A stretch of DNA of 64,000 bases, taken from the NCBI GenBank assembly GCA_948144175.1, contig CANXME010001453.1:3596001-3660000 (forward strand), written 5' to 3'. The position numbers and the translations under genes were made by a program. Positions 52,301 to 64,000 of this stretch are shown here, piece by piece. This DNA is from Closterium sp. NIES-65. Its lineage: Eukaryota > Streptophyta > Zygnematophyceae > Desmidiales > Closteriaceae. Position 1 is the first letter of the stretch, and every line of letters starts with the position of its first letter. The notes below the pieces were generated by a model. The model was given only the letters and a program-made list of their open reading frames with translations, did not search any database and was not told where the DNA came from.

Positions 52301-55300
52301 GATACTGAAGGAGGGAGAGAGGACGGGGGGAGACTGCACGGGACTCTGGAGCTTCTGCTCCCTGTCTGTCCCCCCTGTCCGCCCCCTCAGCTCTGTCCAC
52401 CCTCTCAGTCTTATCAACCCTATCAGCCCTATCATCCCTTGCTGACGAGTGTTTCTGATACTGAAGAAGGGTGAGAGGACTGGGAGAGGCTTTGAGGGGT
52501 TGGCACTGAGACATCCCACGAGGTTCCGGTATTTCTGCTCCTGGTCGGTCTGCTCCTGGTCGGTCTGCTCCTCCTCTGTCTCCTCCCTTTCCTATGATCC
52601 TATTCCCTCCAACAGAAGCCTTAGGCTTGATCAATCGTGCAAACCACTGCCCACCAGGGGTCGAGCTCACCCCTTTGAAACCACTTCCTTTGGAAGCATC
52701 CCCCTTAAAAGCAGCTCCTTTGAAGGCATCCCCGTTATAAGCACATCCTTTAGAAGCACTCCCTTGAAAAGCACCTGGGTACAGTTGACTTCCCTTGGTT
52801 TCGATCCTGGGTGGTCGGGGAGAAACATCCCGACCTGTTGCTGTGCTAACCAGAGGCCGAGGCTCGGCACCGAACCTGTCCGCGCTTCGGCCCAAGCCTC
52901 GAGGCGAGGTTTGGGGGAGTGGAGGTAGGGAGGTAGGCAAGGCTTGCGCTTCAAGGCGTGCTGGCGTGGCAATGGCTGCTGGAGCCCCTGTTGACCCTGC
53001 TTCAGCTCCTACCAGCCCCCCTTGATGCGTCTGCTGCTGCTGCTGCTGCACCTGTGGATATTCACCTTGCTGCAAGCTGAGCATCTCAAATCCCTCTGCA
53101 CGTCCCTCCTCCTGCTTTTGGCGTGGCTGCTGCTGTTGCTCGCCCTTTCCTACCCTCCCCTCATCTCCTTCCTCCCCTTCCCTCTGTTCCATCACTACCC
53201 ACTCCTCCTCCCGTTCCCTCTCCTCCCCCTCTTCCCTCTCTTCCCTCTCCTCCCTCCCTCCTCGCACTTCCCTCCCCTCCCTCTCCTCCCTCCCTCCTCT
53301 CCCACCTCTCCAATCCCTCCCATCCCTCACCTCTCTCCCCCACTCAATCCCATGCAGAGACGACCCTCGGCCAAGGAAAGGCAGCTGAGAGGCAAGGGAG
53401 GAAGCAGGGGATGAAACAGACACCCCAGCGGCAACAGTAGACGTGGGGGAGGACACACGGGCAGCCACAGCTGCAGAGACAGATGCAAGCCCACCCCTAG
53501 CAGCTATAGCAGCTGTCACACCTGCATGGAAATCCAGAGTGGAGATTTCCTGGGGGATTCTCCTTTCTGCTTGGAACGATGCTGCACCTGGCTCCAGGGC
53601 GACTCCCAGACCTAGTTCCAGGCCTAGACCCGGACCTCCTGCCGAGCCTGCGCGCGGCTTGGCTCGGTTTCTGCCTGTGGATTGCCAGAGCGAAATCTGC
53701 TTTGGTATGGGAGACCTCGCCCGGGGGAAACCATTCCCTCTCTCGCCAGCTGCGTGTGCTTCACCCCCTTCTCCTACTGCTCCCCATCCTCCCCCTCCTC
53801 CCCCTCCCCCCCCCCCCCCTCCTCCTCCTCCTCCTCCTCCTCCTCCTCCTCCTCCTCCTCCTCCTCCTCCTCCTCCTCCTCCCCCCTCCTCTAATCCACA
53901 CCCTCCACCTCGCCCAACGCCACCTACTGTTCCTGGTCTTTCCCTACCCCTCCACACATAGCGCTCCTCCTGGCTGAACCCTGCAACAGCTTCCTCCTCC
54001 TCCCCCAACTCCTCCTCCGCCTCTTCTCCTCCCCCTCCTCTCCCTCCTCTTCCTCCCTTCCGCCACAGCAACCCAGCTTCTCCCCAGCTACCTCTCAAAT
54101 CCCCCCAATTCCTATCAACCCTTAACACCTCCTCTCCTCCCCATCTCCCTTCCCTGCCCCCCCCTCTCCCTTCCTCTGATGCCCTTATCACGTCAGCTGC
54201 ATTTTCCATACCTGCACCTCTCCCCGCCCATACCCCATTTTCCACCCCTACCCCGTTCCCAGATCCCACCCCTCGCGCTACCCCCAACCCATTCTCCCTT
54301 CCCTCCCCTCTTTCCGCCTCTACCCCTCTCTCCATCCCAGTACCTCTTTCCACACCTCCTCTCTCCGCCCTTCCTCTCTCTGCCCCTCCTCTCTCCTCCC
54401 CTCTTCTGTTCGCCTCCGCTCTCTCCGCCCCTCCTCTCTCCTCCTCTCTTCTCCCCCCTCCTCTCCGCTCCCCCCTTCCTCCCTCCTCCCTAACCATACC
54501 AGTCCTAAGGTCGCTAGCCTCCCCATCCTCAGTCCCGCCTTCCCCAGTTCCACCCTCCCCGAGGCTCCCCCTCAAGCTCAGGAGCAGGGAGCCTGCAGGT
54601 ACAACCTGTAGCACCTCCCTTCCTCTCCATACTTGCCCCTCAAGAGCGTGCTGACTCGGCTGCAGGTGCTGTTGGGGGTGTTGCTGCTGTTGCTGCAGTT
54701 GATGGTGTTGCTGTTGCTGCTGCTGCTGTTGCTGCAACTGGTGCTGCTGCCGCTGTTGCAGAAATTCGTAGGGTGGACGATTTTCCTCCTGCTGCTGCTG
54801 GTGGTGCTGATGCTGATCCTGGTGTTGCAACCGGGATGGATGTTGCTGTTGAGTCTGATGATACTGCTGCTGACGCTGGTCGTGATGATGATGCTGATCG
54901 TGATGATGTCGACGGTGCTGATCGTGCCACATGTGCCAGGGTTGTGGAAACTGACTCGGCAGCTGCTGGTGATGAGCTGGCAGCTGCAGATGATGTGGCA
55001 GCTGCTCTTGCTGACGACGATCGGGAAGCTGCTGCTGCTGACGTGGCAGCGCAATCCCTACAGCAAGGCGATCATCAGAATCTGATTGGCCCAGGAGGAT
55101 CCTATCCTCTGTTCCGCAGCTCCCACTGTTTAACCCACTGTGTAGCGCTGGCACCAGCAGTGCCTCCTCTGACCTCTCTGCACCACCCCCAACACCTAAA
55201 GTGACTCGAGCAGCAGCACCAGCAGCAGCAGAAACGCCCCCAGCACCGGACGAAGCAGCAAGAGCAGCAGCAGCAGCATCAGCAGCAGAAGCAGCGGCAG

Positions 55301-56567
55301 CACCACCAGTAGCAGGAGGTGCACCAGAAGCACCACTAGCAACAGCAGTCGGAGCGGAGATCGCAGTTGCAAAGGCAGTGGCAGTGGCAGTGGCAGTAGC
55401 GGTGGCAGGAGCAGCAGCGGCGGCCGCGGCAGCAGTGGCAGTGGCATTCGCAGTGGCAGCAGAGACAGCAGGATTCAAGGCAGCGTTGATGGTTAGATAT
55501 GCAACAAGAGTTGAGTCTGAATTCAGGGTTTGACCAGCAGTAGGAGTTGAGTCTAAGTTTGAAAATAGACCAGCAGCAGGCGTCAAGGCAGCGTTTGGAA
55601 TGAGGCCGGCAGCAGCAAGGTGTGGAGCGAGCCACCCACCAGCTCCTCCCATTCTTGCCCATCTCCCTGCTCCGCCATGGCCACTCCTAGCTGACCCACG
55701 CCTCCCTCCTAAGCTGCTTCTCTCCGTTGGATCAATCTGTCCTGGTTCATTCCTGGACGTCGGATTTCCTCTGTCAGACCCACCTGCAGAGCCTGCTTCA
55801 CAAAGTGTTCTGCCCCTGGTTACCACCGTATCTCCGGTTACCACTGCATTTCCAGTTACCACTGCACCCCTAGTTACCACTGCAGTCCCAACTACGAGCT
55901 CACCTTCGGTAACCTCCGCATCTGTGGTTACCACAGGCCCTTGCAGCTCAGCAACTGTCTGAGAACCGTCTGGTTCATTTTCCTCTAAGAGCCTAAAGCC
56001 CGCAGAGCCGATTTTTAGGCATTGGCTTGCGCCAGTACGCCATGAAACTAGGCGTGCACGAGAGCTTGAGATTGGGCCTGCGGGTTTGTGAGAAATTCCT
56101 AACGGCCTACCCTCCAGGCGATGATTATGCGTCAGGCGCTTTTCCTCCAGCTGCTCCTGATGTTGCTCCTCCTCCTGCCCTTGCCCCTCCTGTTGCTCCT
56201 GCTGCTGCTCCTTCTCCTGCCTCTCCTGTCGCTCCCCCTGTTGCTCCTGCTGCTGCTCCTTCTCCGGGCACTGTTCGTCCTGCTTCCTAGGTTGCTGCTG
56301 TTGGAGCGACTCATTAAACCTCCTCTCCGTGCTCCTCTCTCCCAACATATCCTGAGGCCTTTCCAAATAGTCAAATCCACCTTCAATTTCCCTCCCACAT
56401 TCCAGTCCTCGTTCTGCTGCTCCCCCTCCTCCTCCTAATCTTCCAGCTCCGAGACTGCACTCGCCATCCCCGATATAAGCGTATTCTCGAACTCTCACTG
56501 CATCGCATCGCTCCTGAGACTCGAACGAGGAACCACCGCCAGCCGTGGTTACAGTCTTATCCTTCAA
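46334..56567 (-). CDS. Giant TZP-like protein (tandem zinc knuckles plus PLUS3 domain)
   Basis: Four exons with agreeing phases: 56567-47335, 47009-46894, 46723-46590, 46453-46334 (3,200 aa). Two CCHC knuckles, CDFCGLPGHTLLTC (about residue 2180) and CLWCLAEGHWAAEC (about 2603), precede a C-terminal PLUS3 domain built from all four exons: SIESLRLSRRDIVK, VVGFFLRLRLGKKEEDLGG, GYRMAKITGVVRKQ, YTVDGHYVSNKPFLE, VEVVEWCKKI. This order is that of the plant nuclear regulator TZP, which works in phytochrome light signalling and binds nucleic acid. Arabidopsis TZP is about 830 aa; here some 2,200 residues of disordered sequence lie before the first knuckle, including a His/Gln-rich prion-like stretch and a run of about 30 glycines, and acidic Glu/Gly/Lys blocks lie between the knuckles. 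Naming it TZP-like rests on domain order. Hidden introns in the 9.2-kb first exon are possible, though the frame is open throughout. Confidence 0.8.
47187..47245 (-). repeat. Extra copy of the TZP-like exon-1 end
   Basis: Nearly identical over about 50 bp to the true exon end (47335-47390), including the donor CAA|GTGAGTT. It encodes LLASIESLRLSRRDIVK-like sequence in the matching frame and lies 145 bp into the intron. Confidence 0.9.
53775..53890. repeat. (CCT)n/(GGA)n tract coding for poly-glycine
   Basis: About 22 CCT units plus a C-run, read on the minus strand as a run of about 30 glycines inside the TZP-like protein. In frame and inside an otherwise open exon. Confidence 0.9.
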
Positions 56568-58760
56568 CTAAATTCTTCAGATTCTCGTTCTATTCAATTA
56601 CTACAACCTTTGTAACGACTCACTTCCTTCTCACGCGGTTCAATTGTCGCGACCGTAATTATTAACTTCCGACTCAGCCGCTGCTTCTTACAGCTGGTCC
56701 TCTAACCTCCACTCGAAACGTCGCGTGCTCTGATTGGTCATTCGCAACAGCGCCGTCGATACTTATCTTAATCGCTCAGCACGCCATAGATGTCGAGCGA
56801 GCATACAAATCAATAATAGTAACTGAAACGAGCTCCAAGATAAGCTCTAAAACGACAAAGCCGTAAATCTAGCAGACAGCTTTTCAAGAGCCTGGAATAT
56901 ACGCTCTGAAAAACAACATACTAGTAGTGCAATTCGTCATGTGCTATCCCCGTACTAGAAGCGTCGTGCCTAACGCCAGAAACTCAGTTTCCATCACGCT
57001 TCCGAGGTCCACTCGTCTATGCTAGCTGTACCCTTGCCATCATAAGCCTATCATAAGCTCCCAAGCTCTGCCCTATCACGAAGCACTAAATTCCGAAAGC
57101 GACTGATGCCTGTGGGCTGGATACCTGGAAATATCAAGGGAAAGGCTCGACTTTTGGAGATGCAATGCAACAAAGAAGTTGCCTGCTCTGTTTTTGTTTC
57201 TGTGCACCTGGATATTTTCGGCCGATGGCTGCCAGGCTGGGCTTGAGGGACACATCCTTCGATATTCCCGAGGGTCAGCAAGGGGATTCATTATAGTGCG
57301 ACTACGAGGACTTCCAAAGAGCACTCCACTTTGGTCATCCAGTTCACTCTACGAAAGTAAGAAATAGGGCAAAGAAAATGGAGAGAGCAAACATGTCTAA
57401 ACTTCTGATATGCACCCATCCCATTGGTTCAACACACAATGTATTATTTTACGCTGTCTATATACTTAGAATAGCATATGTCGATCTAGTCGGCATTACT
57501 AGCCATGGAATTTGATAGTCGTGTCATGTTGTAAACTCTGTACATGGGAAAATGACATGTGATGTGCAGGGCAAGCAGTCTACCACACACCGCTGCAGTG
57601 GCCCAGGGTCGCCCTTGCTGTCACTCCCAAGGCGTTGTATATGGGCAGCTGTACGTTCAGTAGGGAAGTGAGGGGTCGACAAGGCTGGGGAGTGGGGAAA
57701 TAGTAATTTGGACGTCATCGATTTGATCTGCTGCCCACTGCTGCAATAATGGTACACATCAATCCACTTATATCCCCAACATATTCATGGTATTCAAAGA
57801 GCAGCATGCGTTGTTTTCATAATACCAGTGGAATCAGGTGACAATTGAAATTGAGAGAACAATTGCAGATAGATTCTACAAATATCCTCCCCACCTTCCC
57901 TTTCCTCCACACTCAAGTTAACCGCCTTATGCCCATTTGGCCTCACAAACAGTTTGTCTTACCGAGTTCTCAATAAATATGCATAAATCAGTAACAGATG
58001 CAGGAGCATCCAAGCATAGTTGTCAGTGCACCAAACTGCAATCCCACTCATCAGCTTGCGATCCTAGCGCAGCTTGTTTAACACGCACATGAAAAGAAAC
58101 ATGACAAGCACTTCTAAAAGTAGGTGCAGCTGCATATGCAGCAATCAGAATCTTCTTCTGCCAAAAATATGCAGACACCCGCCCCATAGGCGCGTGCTGG
58201 ATAATACAAAAGTTCCCTTGGTCGCCCTTCACCCATGAAACCCCTGATTGATTTCCCCTGTACAACAACATCCTTTTCAACGCTCACGTGAATTTTAGCT
58301 CAAGGCAGGTCTTAATGGCACCCACTCCCCCCTACTTCTCCCTGTGCCCCTATCCAAAGGAAGCTCACTTTTATTGAAAAAAATCATGGAGACATGGACG
58401 AAGCAGTAACTCCATTGTGTCCTTGAACATGTCTTGATGGCACTTGCCTTCGCCGGCACAAAGGCAGTGAGAAATATGACAGCAGAGAAACAAATGGATA
58501 TGAGGGAAGGCAGTGAGAGACGCCTCAGAAGCAGCCTGGCATTTTATTGTCTTGATGATGTCACCCTTGCCATTATGGCGTTCAAAACGAATCCCATGGA
58601 CGTATAAGACAACAAGAAGCACCAGCGGGAGAAGCAGTGCAGCAGCAGCAGAAGCTCAGGCCGCAGCAGCAACAGCAGGAGCAGCAGCAGCATAAGCAGG
58701 AACACAGAAACAACATTAGAAGCAGCAGAATCAGTAGCAGGATCAGGAGCCACAATATCA
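56568..58760. other. Upstream of the TZP-like gene; no gene recognised
   Basis: The first few hundred bases should contain the TZP-like promoter. Minus-strand frames at 57051-57324, 58023-58280 and 58371-58622 have mixed composition and could be exons of an unrecognised gene, but I found no family motif or consistent splice chain. Confidence 0.4.
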
Positions 58761-58765
58761 GCAAC

Positions 58766-58781
58766 AAGTGGAGGAGGAGGA

Positions 58782-58813
<32 letters not shown>

Positions 58814-58960
58814 GAGGAGGAGGAGGAGGAGGAGGAGGAGGAGGAGGAGGAGGAGGAGGGGGGAGGAGGAGGAGGGGTAGGGGGGGGAGGAGGAGGAAGA
58901 GGAGGAGGAGGAGGAGGAGGAAGAGGAGGAGGAGGATGAGGATGAGGAGAAGAAATAGCA
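58766..58960. repeat. (GGA)n microsatellite
   Basis: About 195 bp of GGA/AGG units with GGGGGG and GAAGAG interruptions. The frames through it (poly-Glu, poly-Gly, poly-Arg) are not genes. Confidence 0.95.
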
Positions 58961-59444
58961 GAGGAGAGTGAAGAAGTCTGGGGAGGGAGAGGATGGAGGG
59001 GGAGAAGTGAGGAGTGGTGAGAAGGAAAGAGAGGGCTTGAGGAGTGGAGAGGGGGGATTACGAGGGGAGAGGACAGGTGGAATGGAATAAGAGGCATGTG
59101 CGGAGGGGCATTGAGGGAAAGAAAATCATAGACTATTTTCTAGATTGGATTTCTGGAAAAGGGGGCTTGAGAAGGGAGAGAGGTGGAGAGGAGAGAGTGC
59201 AAGATGAGCTATTTGTGAAGGGGCTAGTGGGGAACATGTGAGAGAATGAGGGTAATATCTTTCAAGGGATAGAGTGTCACACGCTTGGGAATGAATACCC
59301 TTTTGCAAGCTTACTACACGAGGTGGAGGAATATTGACCATACCGTTAAACACTCCATAAAGAAAGTCAGGATTGAAGGCCTAGTAGTGGGTACAGGTTG
59401 GTAGTTGAAATAACATCCTTATTTGAATATCTGTAACAAAAACA

Positions 59445-59600
59445 AGGATTGTACAATACAATCCATATAAGCAATACAAGTATGAAACACATAATCAGAA
59501 CTCAACTAGTGTTACAGACTGAGCACTTTCTGCCTCCACTATTCCTGTGCTACATGTGCAGTCACCTAGTGGCTTGCATCAATCGCGGCAGCAGCAGCGC
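59445..59600. repeat. Segmental duplicate, copy 1 (partner 61480-61620)
   Basis: Shares CAATACAAT, AAGTATGAA-ACACA, TGTTACAG, CACTTT and GCCTC blocks, in the same order and orientation, with 61480-61620, about 2 kb away. Each copy is followed by a GCAGCAGC-type patch. No coding role seen. Confidence 0.6.
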
Positions 59601-59930
59601 CTGAATGACTCTACCCAACTACTCCCATTGCCAGTACGTCATCTATTATGAAGCCCATGGGGATAGAAGACGGCAGGGCAGCATCGGCGGGAGAAGACAC
59701 TGGGGAGTAGTAGCAGGGGAAGCAGCAACAGCAGTGAGGGACTGCTCAGGAGCCTCCAAGGTCAGTTATGTTCTTCATGTTGGTCCTGTTCCCAGGATGG
59801 CACCCATTGTGGATGAGAGGGAAGGCAGTGAGGGGTGCCTTGCTGCCTGGCCTGTTGATGGCATGTTAATTTCGTGGTGATGCCCCTGTTGCCAGTATGC
59901 ATCCATTATGGAGCCTATGGAAGTAGAAGT
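59600..59930. repeat. Three diverged tandem units around CCAGTATGCATCCATTATGG
   Basis: Related segments at about 59625-59665, 59785-59825 and 59880-59925 share GTTGCCAGTA(T/C)G-CATC-ATTATGGAGCC-TGG. A plus-strand frame crosses part of it but has no family features. Confidence 0.45.
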
Positions 59931-59979
59931 GGGTGGGGAAGCAGCTGCAGCAGGAGGAGGAATACGAGTTGCAGAAAAG

Positions 59980-60011
59980 GCAGCAGGAGTAGGAGCAGGA
60001 GCAGGAGCAGA

Positions 60012-60043
<32 letters not shown>

Positions 60044-60121
60044 AGCAGGAGCAGCAGCAGGATCAAGATCAGGAGCAGGAGAAGGAGCAACAGCAGGAGC
60101 AGAAGCAGCACCAGCAGCAGC

Positions 60122-60161
<40 letters not shown>

Positions 60162-60203
60162 TGAGCAGGAGCAGGAGAGCAGGAGAAGCAGCAGGATAAA
60201 GAT

Positions 60204-60253
<50 letters not shown>

Positions 60254-60320
60254 AGAGCAGGAGCAGGAGCAGGAGCAGGAGCAGCAGAAGGAGCAGGAGC
60301 AGGAGCAGCGGCAGGAGCAG
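59980..60320. repeat. (GCAGGA)n microsatellite
   Basis: Hexamer GCAGGA array with GAGAGCAGG and AGCAGCAGC interruptions. It leads directly toward the CAG array and probably shares its origin. Confidence 0.92.
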
Positions 60321-60396
60321 AGGCAATTGCGACAGAATCAGAAGCAGCAGCAGCAGATAGAGCAGAAGCAACAGCATCATCATCAGCACTCGCAGC

Positions 60397-60860
<464 letters not shown>

Positions 60861-61479
60861 CAGCAGCATCTTGAGGTGCGCAGGGAGGTGGCGCAAGCTG
60901 AGACAGGAGAGGAAAACGAGCTCACCCTCATCTGGAGCACGAGGAGTTTGAGGAGGGAAGAGGACGGTTGAAGTGGGGAGAGGAGGGGAGATGAGAGGAG
61001 AGGAGGGGAGGGGAGTTGTGAGAAGTTTGGAGGAGGGTCGAGGAAAGGAGAGGAGTGTAGAGGAGGAATGAGAATGGGTGGAATGGAATAACAGTAATGT
61101 GAGGAAGTGAACTGTTTCTTAGGGAAGAGAATCCTAATGCAAAGTGGGAATGAAGACAATACGGCCTAAAAGAGACAGAGGCACATGCATGGAAGGAATA
61201 GTGCTCTATGAGGAGGACGTATGTGTGGTGAGTCGATTTTTTAGCCGACTCATCACACGCGGAATAGTGATTCATAAGGACGTGCTATGATTCGACCCAA
61301 ATTTTACCTTGGTTTGGCCAGAGCATTAATGCATCTACACTTACCATTACGTTACAGCACACGTCACCTTGTTTTGATCAAAGCTCCAAAGCTTAAAGCT
61401 TTACCGAAGGTGACTATTCGTACAGGTGACCGAGTTTAATGAGCACAGAAACCATGCAAACCAATCTGCAGAAGCAATA

Positions 61480-61620
61480 CTATGCAATACAATTAATAGA
61501 AGCAATAAAAGTATGAATGAAACACAGAGATAGTCACAATGAACTAATGTTACAGCTTGACCACTTTGGCCTCTTTTGCTCATGTGCCATCTGCGGATTA
61601 CATCAAAAGAAGCAGCTGCT
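61480..61620. repeat. Segmental duplicate, copy 2 (partner 59445-59600)
   Basis: Second copy of the approximately 150-bp segment at 59445-59600, followed here by AAGAAGCAGCTGCTTCTG. Confidence 0.6.
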
Positions 61621-61692
61621 TCTGTGTCTAAATCAAACCATCTAAACAGCATGATCTGCAATGTCTGCTACTTCAGCAAGTCTTCTCTTGTG

Positions 61693-61780
61693 GCAACAGC
61701 ACACAGTGGCAGCACACAGTGGCAGCACACAGTGGCAGCACACAGTGGCAGCACACAGTGGCAGCACACAGTGGCAGCAC
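61693..61780. repeat. 12-bp minisatellite CACACAGTGGCAG
   Basis: Seven tandem units of GCACACAGTGGCA with almost no divergence. Confidence 0.92.
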
Positions 61781-61859
61781 CTACCATACCAGCTTCCACA
61801 CTCTCTGCTGCTGCTTCAACCACTTTTGTCTCGCACCTGCAACACACAGATTCACTTAC

Positions 61860-62125
61860 TGCCGCTGCTCCTCCCATACCTGCTTCTGCTCCTCCCGTAC
61901 CTGCCTCCGCTCCACCCGTACCTGCTTCCGCTCCTCCCGTACCTGCCACTGCTCCTCCCGTACTTGCCACTTCTCCTTCCATACCTCCTAATGCTAATCC
62001 TTCCATTGCCACAGCTCCGCCCGTACCTGCCTACGCCATTTTTCTCTTACGCCTAAAGCTGCAGTGGCTGCCACTGTTCCTGCCAGTGCTGCCACTGTTC
62101 CTGCCAGTGCTGCTACTGCACTCTC
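61860..62125. repeat. CTCC(C)GTACCTGC-type minisatellite
   Basis: Imperfect 24-bp units near GCTCCTCCCGTACCTGCTTC (about 61865-61985), then shorter CTGCCAGTGCTGCCACTGTTC units (about 62070-62120). Alanine/proline-rich frames here are repeat by-products. Confidence 0.75.
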
Positions 62126-62264
62126 CCCAGCAGCACCACTTCTGAGGCGCCGCAAAAGACTACCAGCCACTGCCCCTGCCGTTGCTGCATCTGCCAGTTT
62201 TCTCTTGCGCCTACATCCCAGCTGCAGTGCCTGCCACTGCTCCTGCCAGCCCTGACTTTGTACT

Positions 62265-62405
62265 CTCCGCCGCAGCACCCCTTCTCCCTTGCGCCCACAG
62301 CACCCCTTCTCCCTTGCGCCGACAGCACCGCTTCTCCCTTGCGCCCACAGCACCACTTCTCCCTTGCGCCCGCAGCACCACTTCTCCTTTGCGCCCACAG
62401 CACAC
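62265..62405. repeat. 26-bp minisatellite
   Basis: Five units near CAGCACCACTTCTCCCTTGCGCC. No gene. Confidence 0.88.
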
Positions 62406-62743
62406 ACACAGCTGCACCTGCAGCTGCTTGCCAGCCCAAATCCGCTCTGAGCACTTTGTTTTACACAGAGCGAATTCTAAGGCTTATGCCTACTACACGA
62501 CTGTAGCTCTTTGGGAAATGACTGAACATTGCACACACAGCTGCACCTGCAGCCGCTTGCCCCTATCTGCCTCTACGCTGGCCCCTCACTGCTCCCCCTC
62601 CCATATTTTGAGGCGCCTCAAAACGAAATCTGCGAGCAGCTGTCCCTCCTATCTGCCTCTACGCTGTTCACTGCTGCCCATCCCATGCCTGCCTCTGTGC
62701 TCTGTGCTCTGCATCTCTGAATTACCTGCTGCATGCGACACAC

Positions 62744-62855
<112 letters not shown>

Positions 62856-63424
62856 GCTGTGGCTGCATGCGATGGTGCTGCATCCACCAATTCTTTCATC
62901 TCCCTCCTCTCCTCAGCTCCTGCTGCTGCCACTGCAACTGCGTCTGCATAACCTGCTGCATGTGACACACCACTGCTGCTGCTCTATGTGATGCCAGGTG
63001 CAGCTGCTGTCTTGATGTATCCACCGCTGCTCCTGCTGCTCCGGCTGCCACTGCAACTGCGTCTGCATAACCTGCTGCATGTGACACACCACTGCTGCTG
63101 CTGCTCTGTTTCCACCACTTGCAGTTGCGCTGCTCTGCTTCTACTACATCTGCTTCTATTCACTGCGGCCCCTCCCATGCCTGCTTCTACACTCTCTGCT
63201 GCTGCTCTGTTTCCACCACTTGCAGTTGCGCTTCTGGTAGCAGTTGGAGTTGCATTTCTGATTGCACCTAAAAGGTTGCCGTTACCCCCCTCGTTTCATT
63301 TGTGCACCTGCCCTGGTTCACCCACCTCCCCTGGTTCCCACACGCTATGCCTCCTTTGTTCAAACATCCGCACCCCAAATCTGATACACTCAACCCACCG
63401 CCCGGCTTATTTTTTGAGGTGCCT

Positions 63425-63585
63425 CCCTTGTTCGGACATCCACACCCCGAACCTGAGCTCAGCACCCCGAATCTCAGCTCAGGAACCCGAACCTGAGCTC
63501 AGCACCCCGAACCTGAGCTCAGCACCCCGAATCTCAGCTCAGGAACCCAAACCTGAGCTCAGCACCCCGAACCTGAGCTGAGCAC
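63425..63585. repeat. 22-bp minisatellite GAACCTGAGCTCAGCACCCC
   Basis: Seven or so tandem units containing the GAGCTC palindrome, with AATCTCAGCTCAGGAACCC variants. Confidence 0.88.
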
Positions 63586-63704
63586 CCCCATGTGTTTTTA
63601 TAGGTGCCTTAATACTCGCACACCCACGCCCTAAATTCACTGTTGAATTTGGCACATTCCATGATGAAATGACCTGCATGGCACATCACACAAGGCAGGC
63701 ATAC

Positions 63705-64000
63705 CTTCAGGTGTTTTCTCAGGTGGAATTACCAGTGATTTGTCAGGTGGATTTCCAGGTAGATTCTCCGGTGGATTTCGATCCCCGTCCTTTGCTGCCA
63801 CATCAGCATCGCCCTCATTATAGTCACACTTAACATGAGGAGCATTAATCAGGGAACATTCCCCAAATCTTGCCTTCCCCTCTCCCTTTGGCTCTCCCTT
63901 TTCCCCTCCCTTTCTCCCTCCCGTTCGCTCTCCCTTCTGCTCTTCCTTTCCCTCTCCCTCACCCTCGCCCTTTCCCTCTCCCTTTCCCTCTCCCCTTGGC
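63705..64000 (-). CDS. Possible exon of a minus-strand gene open at the right edge
   Basis: A minus-strand frame is open from the window edge. It begins with a Lys/Gly/Glu repeat (KGEGKGEGE), then non-repetitive sequence FGECSLINAPHVKCDYNEGD and PPENLPGNPPDKSLVIPPEK, and reaches a good donor CTGAAG|GTATGC at 63705. Just past it, in another frame, lies a zinc-knuckle-like CVMCHAGHFIMEC (spacing C-x2-C-x3-H-x4-C, one short of the usual x4). I do not recognise the protein. The exon end is inferred from splice consensus only. Confidence 0.3.

Noticed and set aside
48704-54493. Many long plus-strand frames rich in Pro, Ser and Leu
   Set aside because: Antisense shadows of the TZP-like exon, whose Glu/Gly/Arg codons read as Ser/Pro/Leu on the other strand.
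58582-59097. Pro/Ser/Leu-rich minus-strand frame and Glu/Gly-rich plus-strand frames
   Set aside because: Created by the GGA microsatellite; all three frames are open.

Overview
This window comes from the nuclear genome of a plant-lineage (streptophyte) eukaryote. The host genes are plant types: an F-box Tubby-like protein, a tandem zinc knuckle/PLUS3 (TZP-like) protein, a plant-type ALKBH1 domain and a GT2-like/sugar-nucleotide transferase. They have spliceosomal introns. The GC-rich, very repeat-rich DNA and the huge low-complexity insertions inside conserved proteins suggest a charophyte alga or an early-diverging land plant. The species cannot be named from sequence alone. I saw no rRNA, tRNA or CRISPR array.

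Layout. Positions 1-1792: an unrecognised minus-strand gene that leaves the window on the left and whose last visible intron is mostly a 21-bp minisatellite. Positions 2-4 kb: gene-poor minisatellite DNA. Positions 4631-18606: an old, broken Ty3/Gypsy element. A much younger Ty1/Copia element (8874-16254) sits in its pol region, flanked by a GAAGT target duplication. Positions 20562-22262: an intronless plus-strand gene for a membrane-anchored protein that looks like an alpha/alpha-barrel enzyme. Positions 23479-56567: four large minus-strand genes in a row. In transcription order from the right they are TZP-like (56567-46334, 3,200 aa), a two-domain glycosyltransferase (44991-37070, 1,283 aa), a Tubby-like F-box protein (34111-27310, 1,296 aa) and a TRIP4/ASC-1-AlkB fusion (26496-23479, 941 aa). 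I derived splice sites for all four; the phases agree across every junction. Positions 56.6-64 kb: micro- and minisatellites, including a CAG array of about 460 bp, and the edge of one more possible minus-strand gene.

Two things stand out. First, one gene joins the zinc-finger subunit of the ASCC complex (TRIP4/ASC-1) to an AlkB dioxygenase domain. In human cells these activities are separate proteins acting together in alkylation-damage repair (ASCC with ALKBH3), so the fusion is a natural linkage of the two. Second, three neighbouring genes carry more than 25 extra tandem copies of whole or partial exons. The copies often retain splice sites, some are still open and others are decayed. In several introns a minisatellite starts exactly at, or is built from, the 5' splice site. 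Exon-edge duplication therefore looks like a continuing process in this genome, either feeding alternative splicing or leaving pseudo-exons.

The main limit is that the exon models rest on frame, splice consensus and remembered family motifs. No transcript or database search was available.
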